DNA from: Kitasatospora sp044457565
Lineage (GTDB): Bacteria > Actinomycetota > Actinomycetes > Streptomycetales > Streptomycetaceae
Assembly (NCBI RefSeq): GCF_044457565.1
Contig: NZ_JBITGZ010000009.1
Span: 62,001-126,000, forward strand
DNA length: 64,000 bases
Direction of reading: 5' to 3'
The notes beneath the pieces are model-generated. The model worked only from the letters and a program-made list of their open reading frames with translations. It did not search any database and had not been told where the DNA came from. Positions 31,122 through 39,331 of this stretch are shown piece after piece. The position numbers and the translations under genes were made by a program. The stretch's first letter is position 1. Each line of letters begins with the position of its first letter.

Positions 31122-31841
31122 ATGCAGCACCGCACCGTCAGCGACGTGATGACCCACGGGGTCGTCACCGCACGGCCCGGCACCCCCTTCAAGGAGATCG
31201 CCGAGCTCTTCGAGCGCAACGACATCACCGCCGTCCCGGTCGTGGACGAGCGGGACCACCCGCTCGGCATCGTCTCGGAGGCGGACCTGCTCCGCAAGCA
31301 GGCCCACCTCCCCGACCCCCAGGGCCACACCGGCAACCTCCGAGGGCAACCTCACGACAGCGCCCTCACCGATGCCGAGACCGCAGACGGCCTGATGACC
31401 AGCCCGGCAGTATGCGCCCGCCCCGAATGGAGCATCGTCGAGGCCGCCCGGACCATGGACCGCGAGAAGATCAAGCGCCTCCCGGTCGTCGACGAGGCCG
31501 GACGACTCACCGGCATCGTCAGCCGCTCCGACCTGCTCCGGCTCTTCCTGCGGCACGACACGGCCATCCGCGAGGAGATCAACCGTGACATCCTCGACCG
31601 AACCCTGCATCTCAGCCCCAGCGCCGTGCGCGTCACCGTCAATGATGGGGTTGTCACACTGACCGGGAGAGTGGAACAGAACGACCTGGTCCCCGTCATC
31701 GAACGTCTCTGCGCCTCCGTCGACGGCGTGGTCTCCGTCCACCAGAGCATCGAGCACCCCCTCGACGACATCGGCACCCGGCAGCGGCCCGGCGTCTCCG
31801 GCAGCCTCGGCTCCCACGGCTCCCACGGCTCCCACGGCTGA
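31122..31841 (+). CDS. CBS-pair and BON domain protein
   Basis: 239 residues from the ATG at 31122 (GGAGGAG RBS). CBS repeats end in LGIVSEADLLRKQ and TGIVSRSDLLRLF; the BON domain has VNDGVVTLTGRVEQND. It is a close paralogue of the protein at 3753-4448. The C-terminus carries a Gly-Ser-His triplet repeat coded by three 9-bp tandem units. It precedes a USP gene by 81 bp and may be co-transcribed with it. Confidence 0.9.
   Translation: MQHRTVSDVMTHGVVTARPGTPFKEIAELFERNDITAVPVVDERDHPLGIVSEADLLRKQAHLPDPQGHTGNLRGQPHDSALTDAETADGLMTSPAVCARPEWSIVEAARTMDREKIKRLPVVDEAGRLTGIVSRSDLLRLFLRHDTAIREEINRDILDRTLHLSPSAVRVTVNDGVVTLTGRVEQNDLVPVIERLCASVDGVVSVHQSIEHPLDDIGTRQRPGVSGSLGSHGSHGSHG
31809..31835 (+). 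repeat. Three 9-bp in-frame tandem repeats (GGCTCCCAC)
   Basis: Three perfect copies at the very end of the CBS-BON gene give a GSHGSHGSH tail just before the final Gly and stop. A slippage-prone coding repeat; a weak metal-binding role is possible but unproven. Confidence 0.8.
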
Positions 31842-31922
31842 CCGCCGGCCGAACCCGCGCACGCCGTCCCGGACACGCGACTGTGAACCGATCCCCCCTG
31901 CCGGCCGAGAGCGAGGTACGCG

Positions 31923-32366
31923 ATGGACAGGGTCACCCCGGCGGCACCCCGGATCGCCGTCGGGGTGGACGGCTCTCCGTCGTCCGAACAGGCACTGCGG
32001 TGGGCGGTCGCTCAGGCACGCCTGACCGGTGCCACGGTGGATGCGGTGATCTGCTGGCTCCTCCCGACGATGTACGGGCGGGCTCCGATGTCGGTGGACC
32101 GGGAGCTCGGCCATGTCGCCGCGAAGGTGCTGGAGCAGGCGGTCGCCCACGCCTTCGGAGAGGTCCGGCCGATGGGGCTCCGCGAGACGGCCGTGCTGGG
32201 CAACGCCGCCGAGGTGCTCGTGGAGCGCTCACGGGGAGCCGAGTTGCTCGTGGTGGGCAGCCGAGGCCACGGCGGGTTCACCGGCGCCCTCCTGGGATCG
32301 GTGGGCCAGTACTGCGTGCAGCACGCGTCATGCCCGGTCGTCGTGATCCGCGACCGTGCGAACTGA
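31923..32366 (+). CDS. Universal stress protein (single domain)
   Basis: 147 residues from the ATG at 31923 (GAGAGCGAGG upstream). It opens with IAVGVDGSPSSEQALRWAVA. The ATP-binding loop is LVVGSRGHGGFTGALLGS and the end is CPVVVIRDRAN, all canonical. It follows the CBS-BON gene in the same direction and is followed by a short hairpin. Confidence 0.92.
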   Translation: MDRVTPAAPRIAVGVDGSPSSEQALRWAVAQARLTGATVDAVICWLLPTMYGRAPMSVDRELGHVAAKVLEQAVAHAFGEVRPMGLRETAVLGNAAEVLVERSRGAELLVVGSRGHGGFTGALLGSVGQYCVQHASCPVVVIRDRAN

Positions 32367-32368
32367 CC

Positions 32369-32385
32369 GGCCGAGCTCATCGGCC
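32369..32385 (+). terminator. Short hairpin after USP gene
   Basis: GGCCGA-GCTCA-TCGGCC forms a 6-bp stem with a 5-base loop, three bases after the USP stop codon region. There is no T-run; it may be a weak terminator or a 3' stabiliser. Confidence 0.4.
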
Positions 32386-32513
32386 GCCGCTGCGACTCGT
32401 TCCGGCAACACCACGGCCGGCCCTGACCAGAGTCGCCCTCACCCGGCCGGCGGCAGGCAAGCTGGTGAGAGCACCGACACGCGCCCGGGCCGGGCTGGCC
32501 GGCGGAGGTTCTG

Positions 32514-32527
32514 GGGCCGGTGGGCCC
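32514..32527. promoter_or_regulatory. Near-perfect island box before the DUF1876 gene
   Basis: GGGCCGGTGGGCCC has one mismatch to the consensus and ends 109 bp before the DUF1876 start codon. Confidence 0.55.
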
Positions 32528-32635
32528 ATGCCCGGGCGCCCCGCGCGGAGCAGGATGGAAGCGAGATCGAACGGGGAGCCGGGTGCCGACGCCCGAGCGG
32601 CAGCCCGGAGCGCCGACCGGAAGGACGTACTGGTC

Positions 32636-32917
32636 ATGACCACCACCGGCAGCACCGAGCAGCACCGGACCAAGCAGTGGACGCTGCACCTGCAGCTGTT
32701 CGAGGAGGGCGACCTCACCACGGTGCACGCCGTCCTCGACACCGGCGACAACACCCTCCGCAGCCGCGCCACCGCGCGGCGCAGCCCGGACGACCCGGCC
32801 GTCCCCGAGATCGGCGACGAGTTCGCAGCCGGACGCGCCCTGGTCGACCTCGGCCACCAACTGCTGCGCGCGGGGACGACCGACGCCGCAGCGTTCGACC
32901 CGGACCTCCACTCATGA
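32636..32917 (+). CDS. DUF1876 protein, Rv1738/Rv2632c-like
   Basis: 93 residues from the ATG at 32636. HRTKQWTLHLQLFEEGDLTT and PAVPEIGDEFAAGRALVDLG match the DUF1876 family (VPEIGDEL--ARAL-DL). Rv1738, a member strongly induced through DosR, has a fold resembling ribosome hibernation factors, so a role in translational shutdown is possible. A near-perfect box lies upstream and an Acg-type nitroreductase gene follows 55 bp later. Confidence 0.85.
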   Translation: MTTTGSTEQHRTKQWTLHLQLFEEGDLTTVHAVLDTGDNTLRSRATARRSPDDPAVPEIGDEFAAGRALVDLGHQLLRAGTTDAAAFDPDLHS

Positions 32918-32972
32918 CACCGCGTTGGCCGCCCACCCCTGAACGGGGAGAGCTGGAAGAGGAGCTGCCGCC

Positions 32973-33989
32973 ATGACCGAGCAAGCACTGACCCTGGATC
33001 AGCTGCGCCTCCTGGCCTCCGCCGCAAGCGCGGCGCCATCACTGCACAACAGCCAGCCGTGGCGTTTCGCACCCATGCCCGACTCACTCGGCATGCAGGT
33101 CTACACCGACCCCGAGCGCGCCGTGCCGCTCACCGACCCGGCCGGCCGGGCGCTGCACATCTCGGTGGGGGCGGCCCTGTTCAACCTGCGGGTCGCCGCC
33201 CTCCGGCTCGGACGGGACCCGGAGGTGCGGCTGCTCCCCGACACGGCCGAGCCGAACCTGGCGGCCGCGGTCCGCCTCTCCCGTCCCGCCCCCTCGTCGC
33301 CCGCGTTCGGAACGGACCTCTTCGAGGCGATCTGGCAGCGCCACTCCAGCCGCCAGCCGTTCGCCAACCGCGACGTGCCCGAGGCGGTCCTCGGCGAGCT
33401 GACCGCTGCGGCCCTCGGCGAAGGAGCAGTGATCTCCGCCCTGGAGGAGGACGGGGTGCGCCGGGTGCTCTCCCTCACCGGCGACGCCGAACGCCGCACC
33501 GGCGCCGACCTGGCGCGGATGGCCGAGACGCGCACCTGGCTGCGGCTGGAGGAGCCGGCGGCGGACGGGATCCCGGCAGCCGCTCTGGGCCCACAGGATC
33601 ATGACGCCCGCGTGCCCATGCGCGGCTTCGCCGGCCGGACGCTGCCCACGACGCCGTCCCAGCGCTTCGAGGCTCTGCCCCAGCTGGCCACTCTCACCAC
33701 CCACGGCGACCTGCCGGCGGACTGGCTCCGCGCCGGCCAGGCCTTGCAACGTGTCTGGCTGCTGGCGACGGCCCACGGCCTGCGCGCCTCCGTCCTGCAC
33801 CAGGCCGTCGAGTGGCCCGACACCCGCTGGGGCCTGCGCGATCCCGCCGAAGGAGTGGGCCACGTCCAGCTCGTCCTGCGCCTCGGGTTCGGCCCGCCCG
33901 GACCTGCCACCCCACGCCGTCCGGTCGACGAGATCCTCGACTTGACCGGCTATCGGGACGCCGCCGCACACGGAGAGTCGCCGTGCTGA
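32973..33989 (+). CDS. Acg-type nitroreductase-fold protein
   Basis: 338 residues from the ATG at 32973 (GGAAGAGG RBS). AASAAPSLHNSQPWRF at the N-terminus and RHSSRQPFANRDVP are hallmarks of the Acg subfamily of nitroreductases, represented by DosR-regulated Rv2032 and Rv3131. Acg proteins have a degenerate two-domain nitroreductase fold with a lid and may sequester FMN rather than reduce substrates. The stop overlaps the GTG of a CBS-BON remnant. Confidence 0.88.
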   Translation: MTEQALTLDQLRLLASAASAAPSLHNSQPWRFAPMPDSLGMQVYTDPERAVPLTDPAGRALHISVGAALFNLRVAALRLGRDPEVRLLPDTAEPNLAAAVRLSRPAPSSPAFGTDLFEAIWQRHSSRQPFANRDVPEAVLGELTAAALGEGAVISALEEDGVRRVLSLTGDAERRTGADLARMAETRTWLRLEEPAADGIPAAALGPQDHDARVPMRGFAGRTLPTTPSQRFEALPQLATLTTHGDLPADWLRAGQALQRVWLLATAHGLRASVLHQAVEWPDTRWGLRDPAEGVGHVQLVLRLGFGPPGPATPRRPVDEILDLTGYRDAAAHGESPC

Positions 33990-34207
33990 GGCACCGCACC
34001 GTCCAGGACGTGACGACCCGCGACGGGGGTGGAGGTCGGTCAGGGTCGTGTCGTCCTCAGGGGCACCATCGAGCCGCCCCCGTACCTCATACCGATCGTG
34101 CTGCGTCTCTGCCGGTCCGTGGACGGCGTCGTGTCGGTCACCGATCGGACCGGACGGGCGCCCGAGCAGATGTCCGTCACCACCCGCCCGGCGGAACACC
34201 GAAGCGA
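33983..34207 (+). pseudogene. CBS-BON gene remnant with internal deletion
   Basis: The GTG at 33983 starts VLRHRTVQDVTTRDGGG, equal to the first residues of the intact CBS-BON proteins (MQHRTVSDVMT). About 15 codons in, the sequence jumps directly to the BON domain in another frame (GQGRVVLRGTIE, then LIPIVLRLCRSVDGVVSVTD). The whole CBS pair and the stop codon are gone. It was coupled to the nitroreductase gene (GTGCTGA overlap). Confidence 0.75.
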
Positions 34208-34218
34208 GGAGGTTCATC

Positions 34219-34683
34219 ATGGGAAGCACACCCGAGAGTGCACAGCACGTCATCGTCGTCGGCGTCGACGGCTCACCCTCCTCGCGGGCGGCGCTTCGCT
34301 GGGCCCTGGGACAGGCGCAGCTGGACGGTTCCTCCATCGACGCGGTTGCTGCCTGGGACTACCCGCCACTGAGCGGTTGGGGCCTGACGATCCCGGGGCC
34401 GGAGATCGAGGAGGCGGCCCGGCTGGCTCTGGTCGACACCGTGAAGCAGGAGCAGGACTCGACACGGCCGCCGGTCCCGGTCCGGCAGCGCATCGAGTAC
34501 GGCCACCCGGCGGACGTCCTGCTGGAGGCCGCCCGCGGGACGCACCTTCTGGTCGTCGGGAGCAGGGGTCTGGGCGGCTTCACCGGCACGCTGCTCGGTT
34601 CCGTGAGCCGGCACTGTGTGGAGCACGCGCCCTGCCCGGTGGTGGTCGTGCGCAGCACGGGCACCTCTACCGCCCGAGGCTGA
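34219..34683 (+). CDS. Universal stress protein (single domain)
   Basis: 154 residues from the ATG at 34219 (GAGGAGG RBS). VIVVGVDGSPSSRAALRWAL opens the fold and LVVGSRGLGGFTGTLLGS is the ATP loop, followed by CPVVVVR. It probably belonged to a nitroreductase/CBS-BON/USP operon before the CBS-BON gene decayed. Confidence 0.92.
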   Translation: MGSTPESAQHVIVVGVDGSPSSRAALRWALGQAQLDGSSIDAVAAWDYPPLSGWGLTIPGPEIEEAARLALVDTVKQEQDSTRPPVPVRQRIEYGHPADVLLEAARGTHLLVVGSRGLGGFTGTLLGSVSRHCVEHAPCPVVVVRSTGTSTARG

Positions 34684-34726
34684 GCGGAGAAGGCCTCACC
34701 CGGTCTGGCGTCGCCGCCGGCCCGCC

Positions 34727-34756
34727 AGCCAGTCAGCCAGTCAGCCAGTCAGCCAG
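34727..34756. repeat. 8-bp tandem repeat (AGCCAGTC)
   Basis: Three perfect copies and six bases of a fourth, in the 135-bp gap between two USP genes. It is a simple-sequence tract that could vary in copy number and shift the upstream spacing of the next gene. Confidence 0.85.
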
Positions 34757-34818
34757 CGCGACCGTACGGATTCCCCACCGCACTTCAGTTCCTGACGACC
34801 CGACCCTCGGAGGGCACC

Positions 34819-35712
34819 GTGGACGGACCGATCGTCGTCGGATTCGACGGATCGCCCGAGAGCGTCGCCGCCACCGACTGGGCAGCCCGCGAGGCGCTGC
34901 GGCACCGACTACCCCTGGAACTGGTCCACGCCTGGCCCTGGACGGAGCCCCATGTGCTCGGCAGCGACGACGCGAAGCGGTGGGGCAGACAGCGACTGGT
35001 CCAGCGGGAGGTCGCGCTCCGGGCGGCGCTCCCCGGGGTCGAGGTGAGCGCCGTCCATGTTCCGGACGCCGCGCCCTCGGTGTTGGAAGCGGCGGGGAGG
35101 AACGCCTCGATGCTGGTGCTCGGCTCACGTGGGCTCGGCACGATGCGAGGATTCCTGGTCGGCTCGGTGAGCCAGGAGGTGCTGAGCCGGGCCGCCTGCC
35201 CGGTGGTACTGGTTCGCGCGGGCGACACCGCGGCAGACGAACACCTGGTGTCCGACGAGGGCAACCCGTCGACTGACACTCCGTTCCGCGAGGTCGCCCT
35301 CGGGTTGGCCCTCCAGCACCGGTGCGACGAGGTGGTGGCTTTCGCCTTCAAGAGCGCCGCACTCCGTTCGGCGCCCCTGAGGGTCGTCCATGCCTGGGCG
35401 CCTCCGTACGGCAGCGAGTTCATGGCCTTCGCGGCGACCGGCTCCATGGCGAACAACCTGGCCGCGGCCGAGCGCCAGGCACTCGCGGACGCGCTGAGGC
35501 CTGGGCGGGAGCGGTACCCACACGTGGTGGTGATCGAGGAGGTGACGCTCGGCAGCGCCGCACCCGCGTTGGTGGGGGCGGTCTCGCAGGCCGGGCTTCT
35601 GGTGATCGGCCGGCGCACCCGGCGCACACCGGTCGGGCCGCATCTCGGACCGGTCGCGCATGCCGCGATCCATCACGTGTCATGCCCCGTCGCGGTCGTC
35701 CCGTACCGCTGA
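34819..35712 (+). CDS. Tandem-domain universal stress protein
   Basis: 297 residues from the GTG at 34819 (GGAGGGCAC upstream). Domain 1: IVVGFDGSPESVAATDWA and LVLGSRGLGTMRGFLVGS. Domain 2 lacks the usual VGVDGS start and has a changed loop (LVIGRRTRRTPVGPHLGP), so ATP binding is expected only in domain 1, the opposite of the USP at 21854. It ends CPVAVVPYR. Confidence 0.9.
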   Translation: MDGPIVVGFDGSPESVAATDWAAREALRHRLPLELVHAWPWTEPHVLGSDDAKRWGRQRLVQREVALRAALPGVEVSAVHVPDAAPSVLEAAGRNASMLVLGSRGLGTMRGFLVGSVSQEVLSRAACPVVLVRAGDTAADEHLVSDEGNPSTDTPFREVALGLALQHRCDEVVAFAFKSAALRSAPLRVVHAWAPPYGSEFMAFAATGSMANNLAAAERQALADALRPGRERYPHVVVIEEVTLGSAAPALVGAVSQAGLLVIGRRTRRTPVGPHLGPVAHAAIHHVSCPVAVVPYR

Positions 35713-35758
35713 CGCGACAGCCGGCGGACCGAACGGCTCGATCGAGAGGCGAGAGCTC

Positions 35759-36343
35759 ATGCAGGCAGTCATCGTGTACGAGAGCGTGTACGGCAACACC
35801 CGCACCATCGCCGAGGCGATCGCCGAAGGTGTTCGAGAATCCCGGCCCGACGCCACGGTCAGCTGCCTTCCTGTGGCCGAGGCGGGACCGGACGTCACCC
35901 GCACGGCCGACCTCCTGGTGATCGGCGGTCCCACCCATGTCTACGGGATGACCACCGGACCGAGTCGCAGGATGGCTCGACTCGCCGCGACAATGGCCGA
36001 GGGGGACGAGCAGGCGGCGCACGCCTCGGGGCCTGAGGTCGGCCCGGGGCTGCGCACCTGGTTCCACTCACTGCCGAACACGGAACCCGGAACCCACGCG
36101 GCCGCCTTCGACACCCGCGCGGACATGCTGATGAGCGGTGGAGCCGCCCACGGCATCGCCCGCAGGCTGGCCCACCACCACTACGACCTGGTGGCAGATC
36201 CCGAGGGATTCATCGTCGAGGGCACCGAGGGTCCGCTGCGGACGGGTGAGCGCGAGCGGGCCGTAGCCTGGGGAGCGGGGCTGACCCGGCGGCCGCACCC
36301 ACCGTCGGGTACTTCGTACGGGCCCGGTCCGGGCGGTTCGTAA
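35759..36343 (+). CDS. Flavodoxin-family protein
   Basis: 194 residues from the ATG at 35759 (GAGAGGCGAGAG upstream). The FMN loop is VIVYESVYGNTRTIAEAIA; TRTADLLVIGGPTHVYGMTT gives the second flavin contact. The remainder has an unusual His-rich stretch (ARRLAHHHYDL) and a low-complexity tail. It is likely a soluble flavodoxin-type electron carrier. A partial island-like palindrome (35726-35739, two mismatches) precedes it, but close to the start. Confidence 0.85.
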   Translation: MQAVIVYESVYGNTRTIAEAIAEGVRESRPDATVSCLPVAEAGPDVTRTADLLVIGGPTHVYGMTTGPSRRMARLAATMAEGDEQAAHASGPEVGPGLRTWFHSLPNTEPGTHAAAFDTRADMLMSGGAAHGIARRLAHHHYDLVADPEGFIVEGTEGPLRTGERERAVAWGAGLTRRPHPPSGTSYGPGPGGS

Positions 36344-36358
36344 GTGAGGCCGGCGGTC

Positions 36359-36404
36359 GCACCGGTGCCGCTGCGCCCGTGGTGAGGCGCAGCGGCACCG
36401 GTGC
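36359..36404. terminator. Perfect 19-bp hairpin, bidirectional terminator
   Basis: Left arm 36359-36377, loop CGTGGTGA, right arm 36386-36404; all 19 pairs match. It sits between convergent genes (flavodoxin plus, hydrolase minus) and marks the end of the stress island. There is no T-run, as often in actinomycetes. Confidence 0.85.
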
Positions 36405-36472
36405 TCGTGGTCATGCGGACGGGGTCAGGCCCTTCAGGCCGAGGCTGCCACCCGTGCCGGCAGCCGGTGCGG

Positions 36473-37843
36473 TCAGGCGGTGAGTTCGGCGAGGATCCAC
36501 TCGGCGAGGCTCTCGGTCACCAGGCTGTGCTCGGAGTTGGTGGTGTCGCAGTGGAAGGCGTCCAGCTCGCTGCGGCCGGCGGGGAGGTCGTTCAGGTTGG
36601 TGGTGAGGTCGACGTCCCAGGTGACGGGGTCGTACTTGAGGGCGACGGCGCTGACCGAGGGCACGAAGCAGCCGGAGCGGTGGCGGTCGTCGATCGTGGC
36701 GCCGAGCGCGTCGGCGAGCATGCCGTAGGAGGCGAGGGTGCCGCCGGGCGCGCCGTCGAGTGGGGGGATCTCACTGGTTCGGCTCGTACGGTAGCCGAGG
36801 ATCAGGGCCGACATCCGCACGACCTCCTGGAGCTGACCGAAGGCCGGCTGGGTGCGCAGCACCGCGCGGGCGATTCCCGGGGACGTCCAGTCGAAGACCA
36901 GCTCGTCGGGCAGCAGCGGGCCCGTGGTGCCGTCGCCGGTGCCGTTGGCGACGCCGATCCTGCGCAGGCCCGGCTTGGACGGGAACCATCCGATGTCCTT
37001 CAGGTCCTGGAGGAACTTGCCGCGCTTCTCGCTCCAGGTCGCGACGGCGCCGGAGTCCCTGGCGTTCGGCACCCAGGCCCACAGGAGCTGCTGGGCGGCG
37101 GCGCTCCTGATCAGCTCGGCCTGCTTCGGCTTGCCGGAGGGGTCCGGGACGGACTCGAAGAAGTACGCCAGCTGCTGCAGCGCGACCGGGATCCAGGCGC
37201 CGTTGTGCGGTGAGTCGTAGGAGAGGTAGATGCGGCTGTTGTGGTCCTCACCCTCGTTCTCCATCCAGGTCAGCGCGTATCTGGTGATGAGTCCGCCCAT
37301 GCTGACGCCGCCCACGATCAGGGGTGCGCCGCCCTCCTGCTGGTCGGCGATGGCCTTGCGGATGGCGCTGACCGCGACGGCGGCGTTGGCCTGGATGTGG
37401 GTGTGGCGCACCTTGAAGCCCAGCAGGATGACGTCCACACCCGCGGCGAGCAGCTGGCTGAGCAGCCGCTTGCCGTCGGCGCTGTAGGGCGCGTCGAGGT
37501 GGGCGTAGAGATCGCCGAGGTTGCTCTCGCCGAAGTTGAACCCGTCCGCGAAGATCATCGGGTTGACCAGACCCTCGTGGGGCGTGCCGTCGGGGGCGAG
37601 ACCGTAGTAGACGGCGGCGGTGCCGGTGGCCGTCTCCCCCTCGTACTCCCACGCGCCGGTGAGCTGCCACACCGTGTTCGGCTTGTTCACCTTGCGGGCC
37701 GTGTCCGTCCGCAGGGCGGGCGTGAACAGTACTCCCTGCCCGAGCGGTTCCGGCGCGCTGCCCTGCGTCGTCTCGGCGCCCTCCGCGTTCGTCCACGGAT
37801 CGGTGCTGACGTCGACCCTCGGTTCGCTGCTGCGCATGGCCAT
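36473..37843 (-). CDS. Alpha/beta-hydrolase (esterase/lipase-like)
   Basis: 456 residues from the ATG at 37843 (GGGAAGG upstream); the ATG at 37837 is an alternative. The nucleophile elbow is VGGVSMGGLITRY (GxSxG). MIFADGFNFGESNLGDLY and VDVILLGFKVRHTHIQANA resemble PGAP1/lipase-type hydrolases. The likely acid and His are toward the C-terminus (NSEHSLVTESLAEWI). No signal peptide is evident. The substrate is unknown and it stands alone. Confidence 0.75.
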   Translation of the reverse strand: MAMRSSEPRVDVSTDPWTNAEGAETTQGSAPEPLGQGVLFTPALRTDTARKVNKPNTVWQLTGAWEYEGETATGTAAVYYGLAPDGTPHEGLVNPMIFADGFNFGESNLGDLYAHLDAPYSADGKRLLSQLLAAGVDVILLGFKVRHTHIQANAAVAVSAIRKAIADQQEGGAPLIVGGVSMGGLITRYALTWMENEGEDHNSRIYLSYDSPHNGAWIPVALQQLAYFFESVPDPSGKPKQAELIRSAAAQQLLWAWVPNARDSGAVATWSEKRGKFLQDLKDIGWFPSKPGLRRIGVANGTGDGTTGPLLPDELVFDWTSPGIARAVLRTQPAFGQLQEVVRMSALILGYRTSRTSEIPPLDGAPGGTLASYGMLADALGATIDDRHRSGCFVPSVSAVALKYDPVTWDVDLTTNLNDLPAGRSELDAFHCDTTNSEHSLVTESLAEWILAELTA

Positions 37844-38241
37844 GTACTGCCGCCTTCCCTTGTTCGTCGGATGAGTCACCGCAGGGACCGCCTGTCGGCC
37901 GGGTGGTGCCGCGACGCGGTGGCGGTTCTGGCTACCCGGGGTACGCCGGGCGCCCGCGCCGGCGGCGGTGTCCCACCACCGATGACTTGCGCGGTCCTGC
38001 CAACAGGGAAAGGTATGTGCACCGATCGAGTCCGGGCGGCAGCGACACCTGGGGCGCACACCGCGCCAAGAGGCACTCGCTGATCGGCGCCCGCGCCCCC
38101 GTGCGCCCTCGTGCGCCGTCGGCATCAGCCCCGAGCGGCTCCGCGACGCCGAGGCCGGGGGCTGCGCAGCCGTCCACCGTGAAGGCGCCGAGGAGGCTGG
38201 GGCCGCCAGCGGCGAACGCGGCGGCGGGATGCCCTTCGGTG
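37844..38241. other. 398-bp stretch without a recognisable gene
   Basis: It holds the promoter of the hydrolase gene and the 3' flank of the ArsR-like gene. Open frames here have no start with RBS and no recognisable protein motifs. Confidence 0.5.
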
Positions 38242-39231
38242 TCAGCCCGGGTCGCGGTCGGCCGCGGTGAGCAGGACCTCGGCCGCCTCGGTGCGCCGGT
38301 ACAGGACCTGGCGGCCGGCCCGGGTGGCGGCGACCAGTCCCGCGGCGCGCAGCGCGCCGAGGTGCTGGGAGACGCCGCCCGCCGTGATCCCGGTCCTGCG
38401 GGCCAGCTCCGCGGTGGCCGCCGGGGCGTCCAGCTCGGTCAGCAGCTGGGCCCGCGAGCGCCCCAGCACCGCCGCCAGCGCCTGCGCCGGCTCGCGTTCG
38501 CGCCGCTCCCAGAGGGCGGCCACCCCGCGCGGCGGGTAGCGCAGGGTCGGCTGGCGGCCGGGGACGGTCACCGAGAACAGCCGCGGCCAGACGAAGGCCG
38601 AGGGGATCAGAAGCAGTCCCCGCCCGCCCAGCCGGCGCCCGCCACCCCCGTAGCGGTGCTCGATCGACAGCCGCTCACCGGCCCAACTCACGCGCGGGTC
38701 GAGGTCGGTGAAGAGCTGTTGGATGCCGCCCTGGGCGAGCAGCCGGGCCCGGTGCAGCACGTCTCCCTCCAGCAGGGCGCGCAGCCGCGGCCAGTACGGC
38801 GCCAGCGCGAGCTCCCAGTACGCCGCCACGGTGTCAGCCAGCCGGACCAGTTCGGCCTCCGGGTCCTGGCGCAGCGCCTCGACCCGCTCGGTGCGCGGCG
38901 CCCGTGGCCCGTCCAGCTCGGCCCGGACCTGCTCGGGCGGGGTGGCCCGCAGCGCCGCGAGCTCCACTCCGAGATCCGGCACCGAGGAGGTCGGCGGCGG
39001 CGCCACGAAGACCGGGATCGCCAACGGCCCCTCCGGCACCAGGTCGGCGAGCAGCCGCCAGTCCAGCCGGGCGGCGGCCAGCCGGGGGCGGACCGCCGCC
39101 AGCCATGGTCGGTGCATCGGATGATCGTCCGGCCGCCGCAGCACCCGGATACTGGCCACCACCTCCCAGAGCGGGGAGACGGCGAACCGGGTGTGGGCCA
39201 GGTCGCGGGCGGTGAAGTCCAACTCCAGCAT
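38242..39231 (-). CDS. DUF5937/ArsR-type winged-helix regulator
   Basis: 329 residues. The long N-terminal part (LDFTARDLAHTRFAVSPLWE to PRVSWAGERLSIEH) matches the DUF5937 arrangement. The C-terminal 80 residues form an ArsR-like winged helix (TAELARRTGITAGGVSQHLG, LRAAGLVAATRAGRQVLYRR). Such regulators commonly repress a divergent MFS exporter, and here one starts 101 bp away on the other strand. Confidence 0.88.
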   Translation of the reverse strand: MLELDFTARDLAHTRFAVSPLWEVVASIRVLRRPDDHPMHRPWLAAVRPRLAAARLDWRLLADLVPEGPLAIPVFVAPPPTSSVPDLGVELAALRATPPEQVRAELDGPRAPRTERVEALRQDPEAELVRLADTVAAYWELALAPYWPRLRALLEGDVLHRARLLAQGGIQQLFTDLDPRVSWAGERLSIEHRYGGGGRRLGGRGLLLIPSAFVWPRLFSVTVPGRQPTLRYPPRGVAALWERREREPAQALAAVLGRSRAQLLTELDAPAATAELARRTGITAGGVSQHLGALRAAGLVAATRAGRQVLYRRTEAAEVLLTAADRDPG

Positions 39232-39270
39232 GGGGCGGGCCCTCCTCGGTGGGTGGCGGGCGGCGGCCCG

Positions 39271-39295
39271 TCAATTGAGCTCAGCCTAAATTCAT
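39271..39295. promoter_or_regulatory. A/T-richer operator region of the ArsR/MFS divergent pair
   Basis: Within the 100-bp divergent region an unusual A/T-rich patch contains the palindrome TGAGCTCA (39276-39283) flanked by CAAT and CTAAATTCA. It is a plausible operator for the ArsR-type repressor. Confidence 0.4.
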
Positions 39296-39331
39296 GGCCG
39301 GGGTTCCTGGCCGCGGCCAGGCTTGTGCGCC

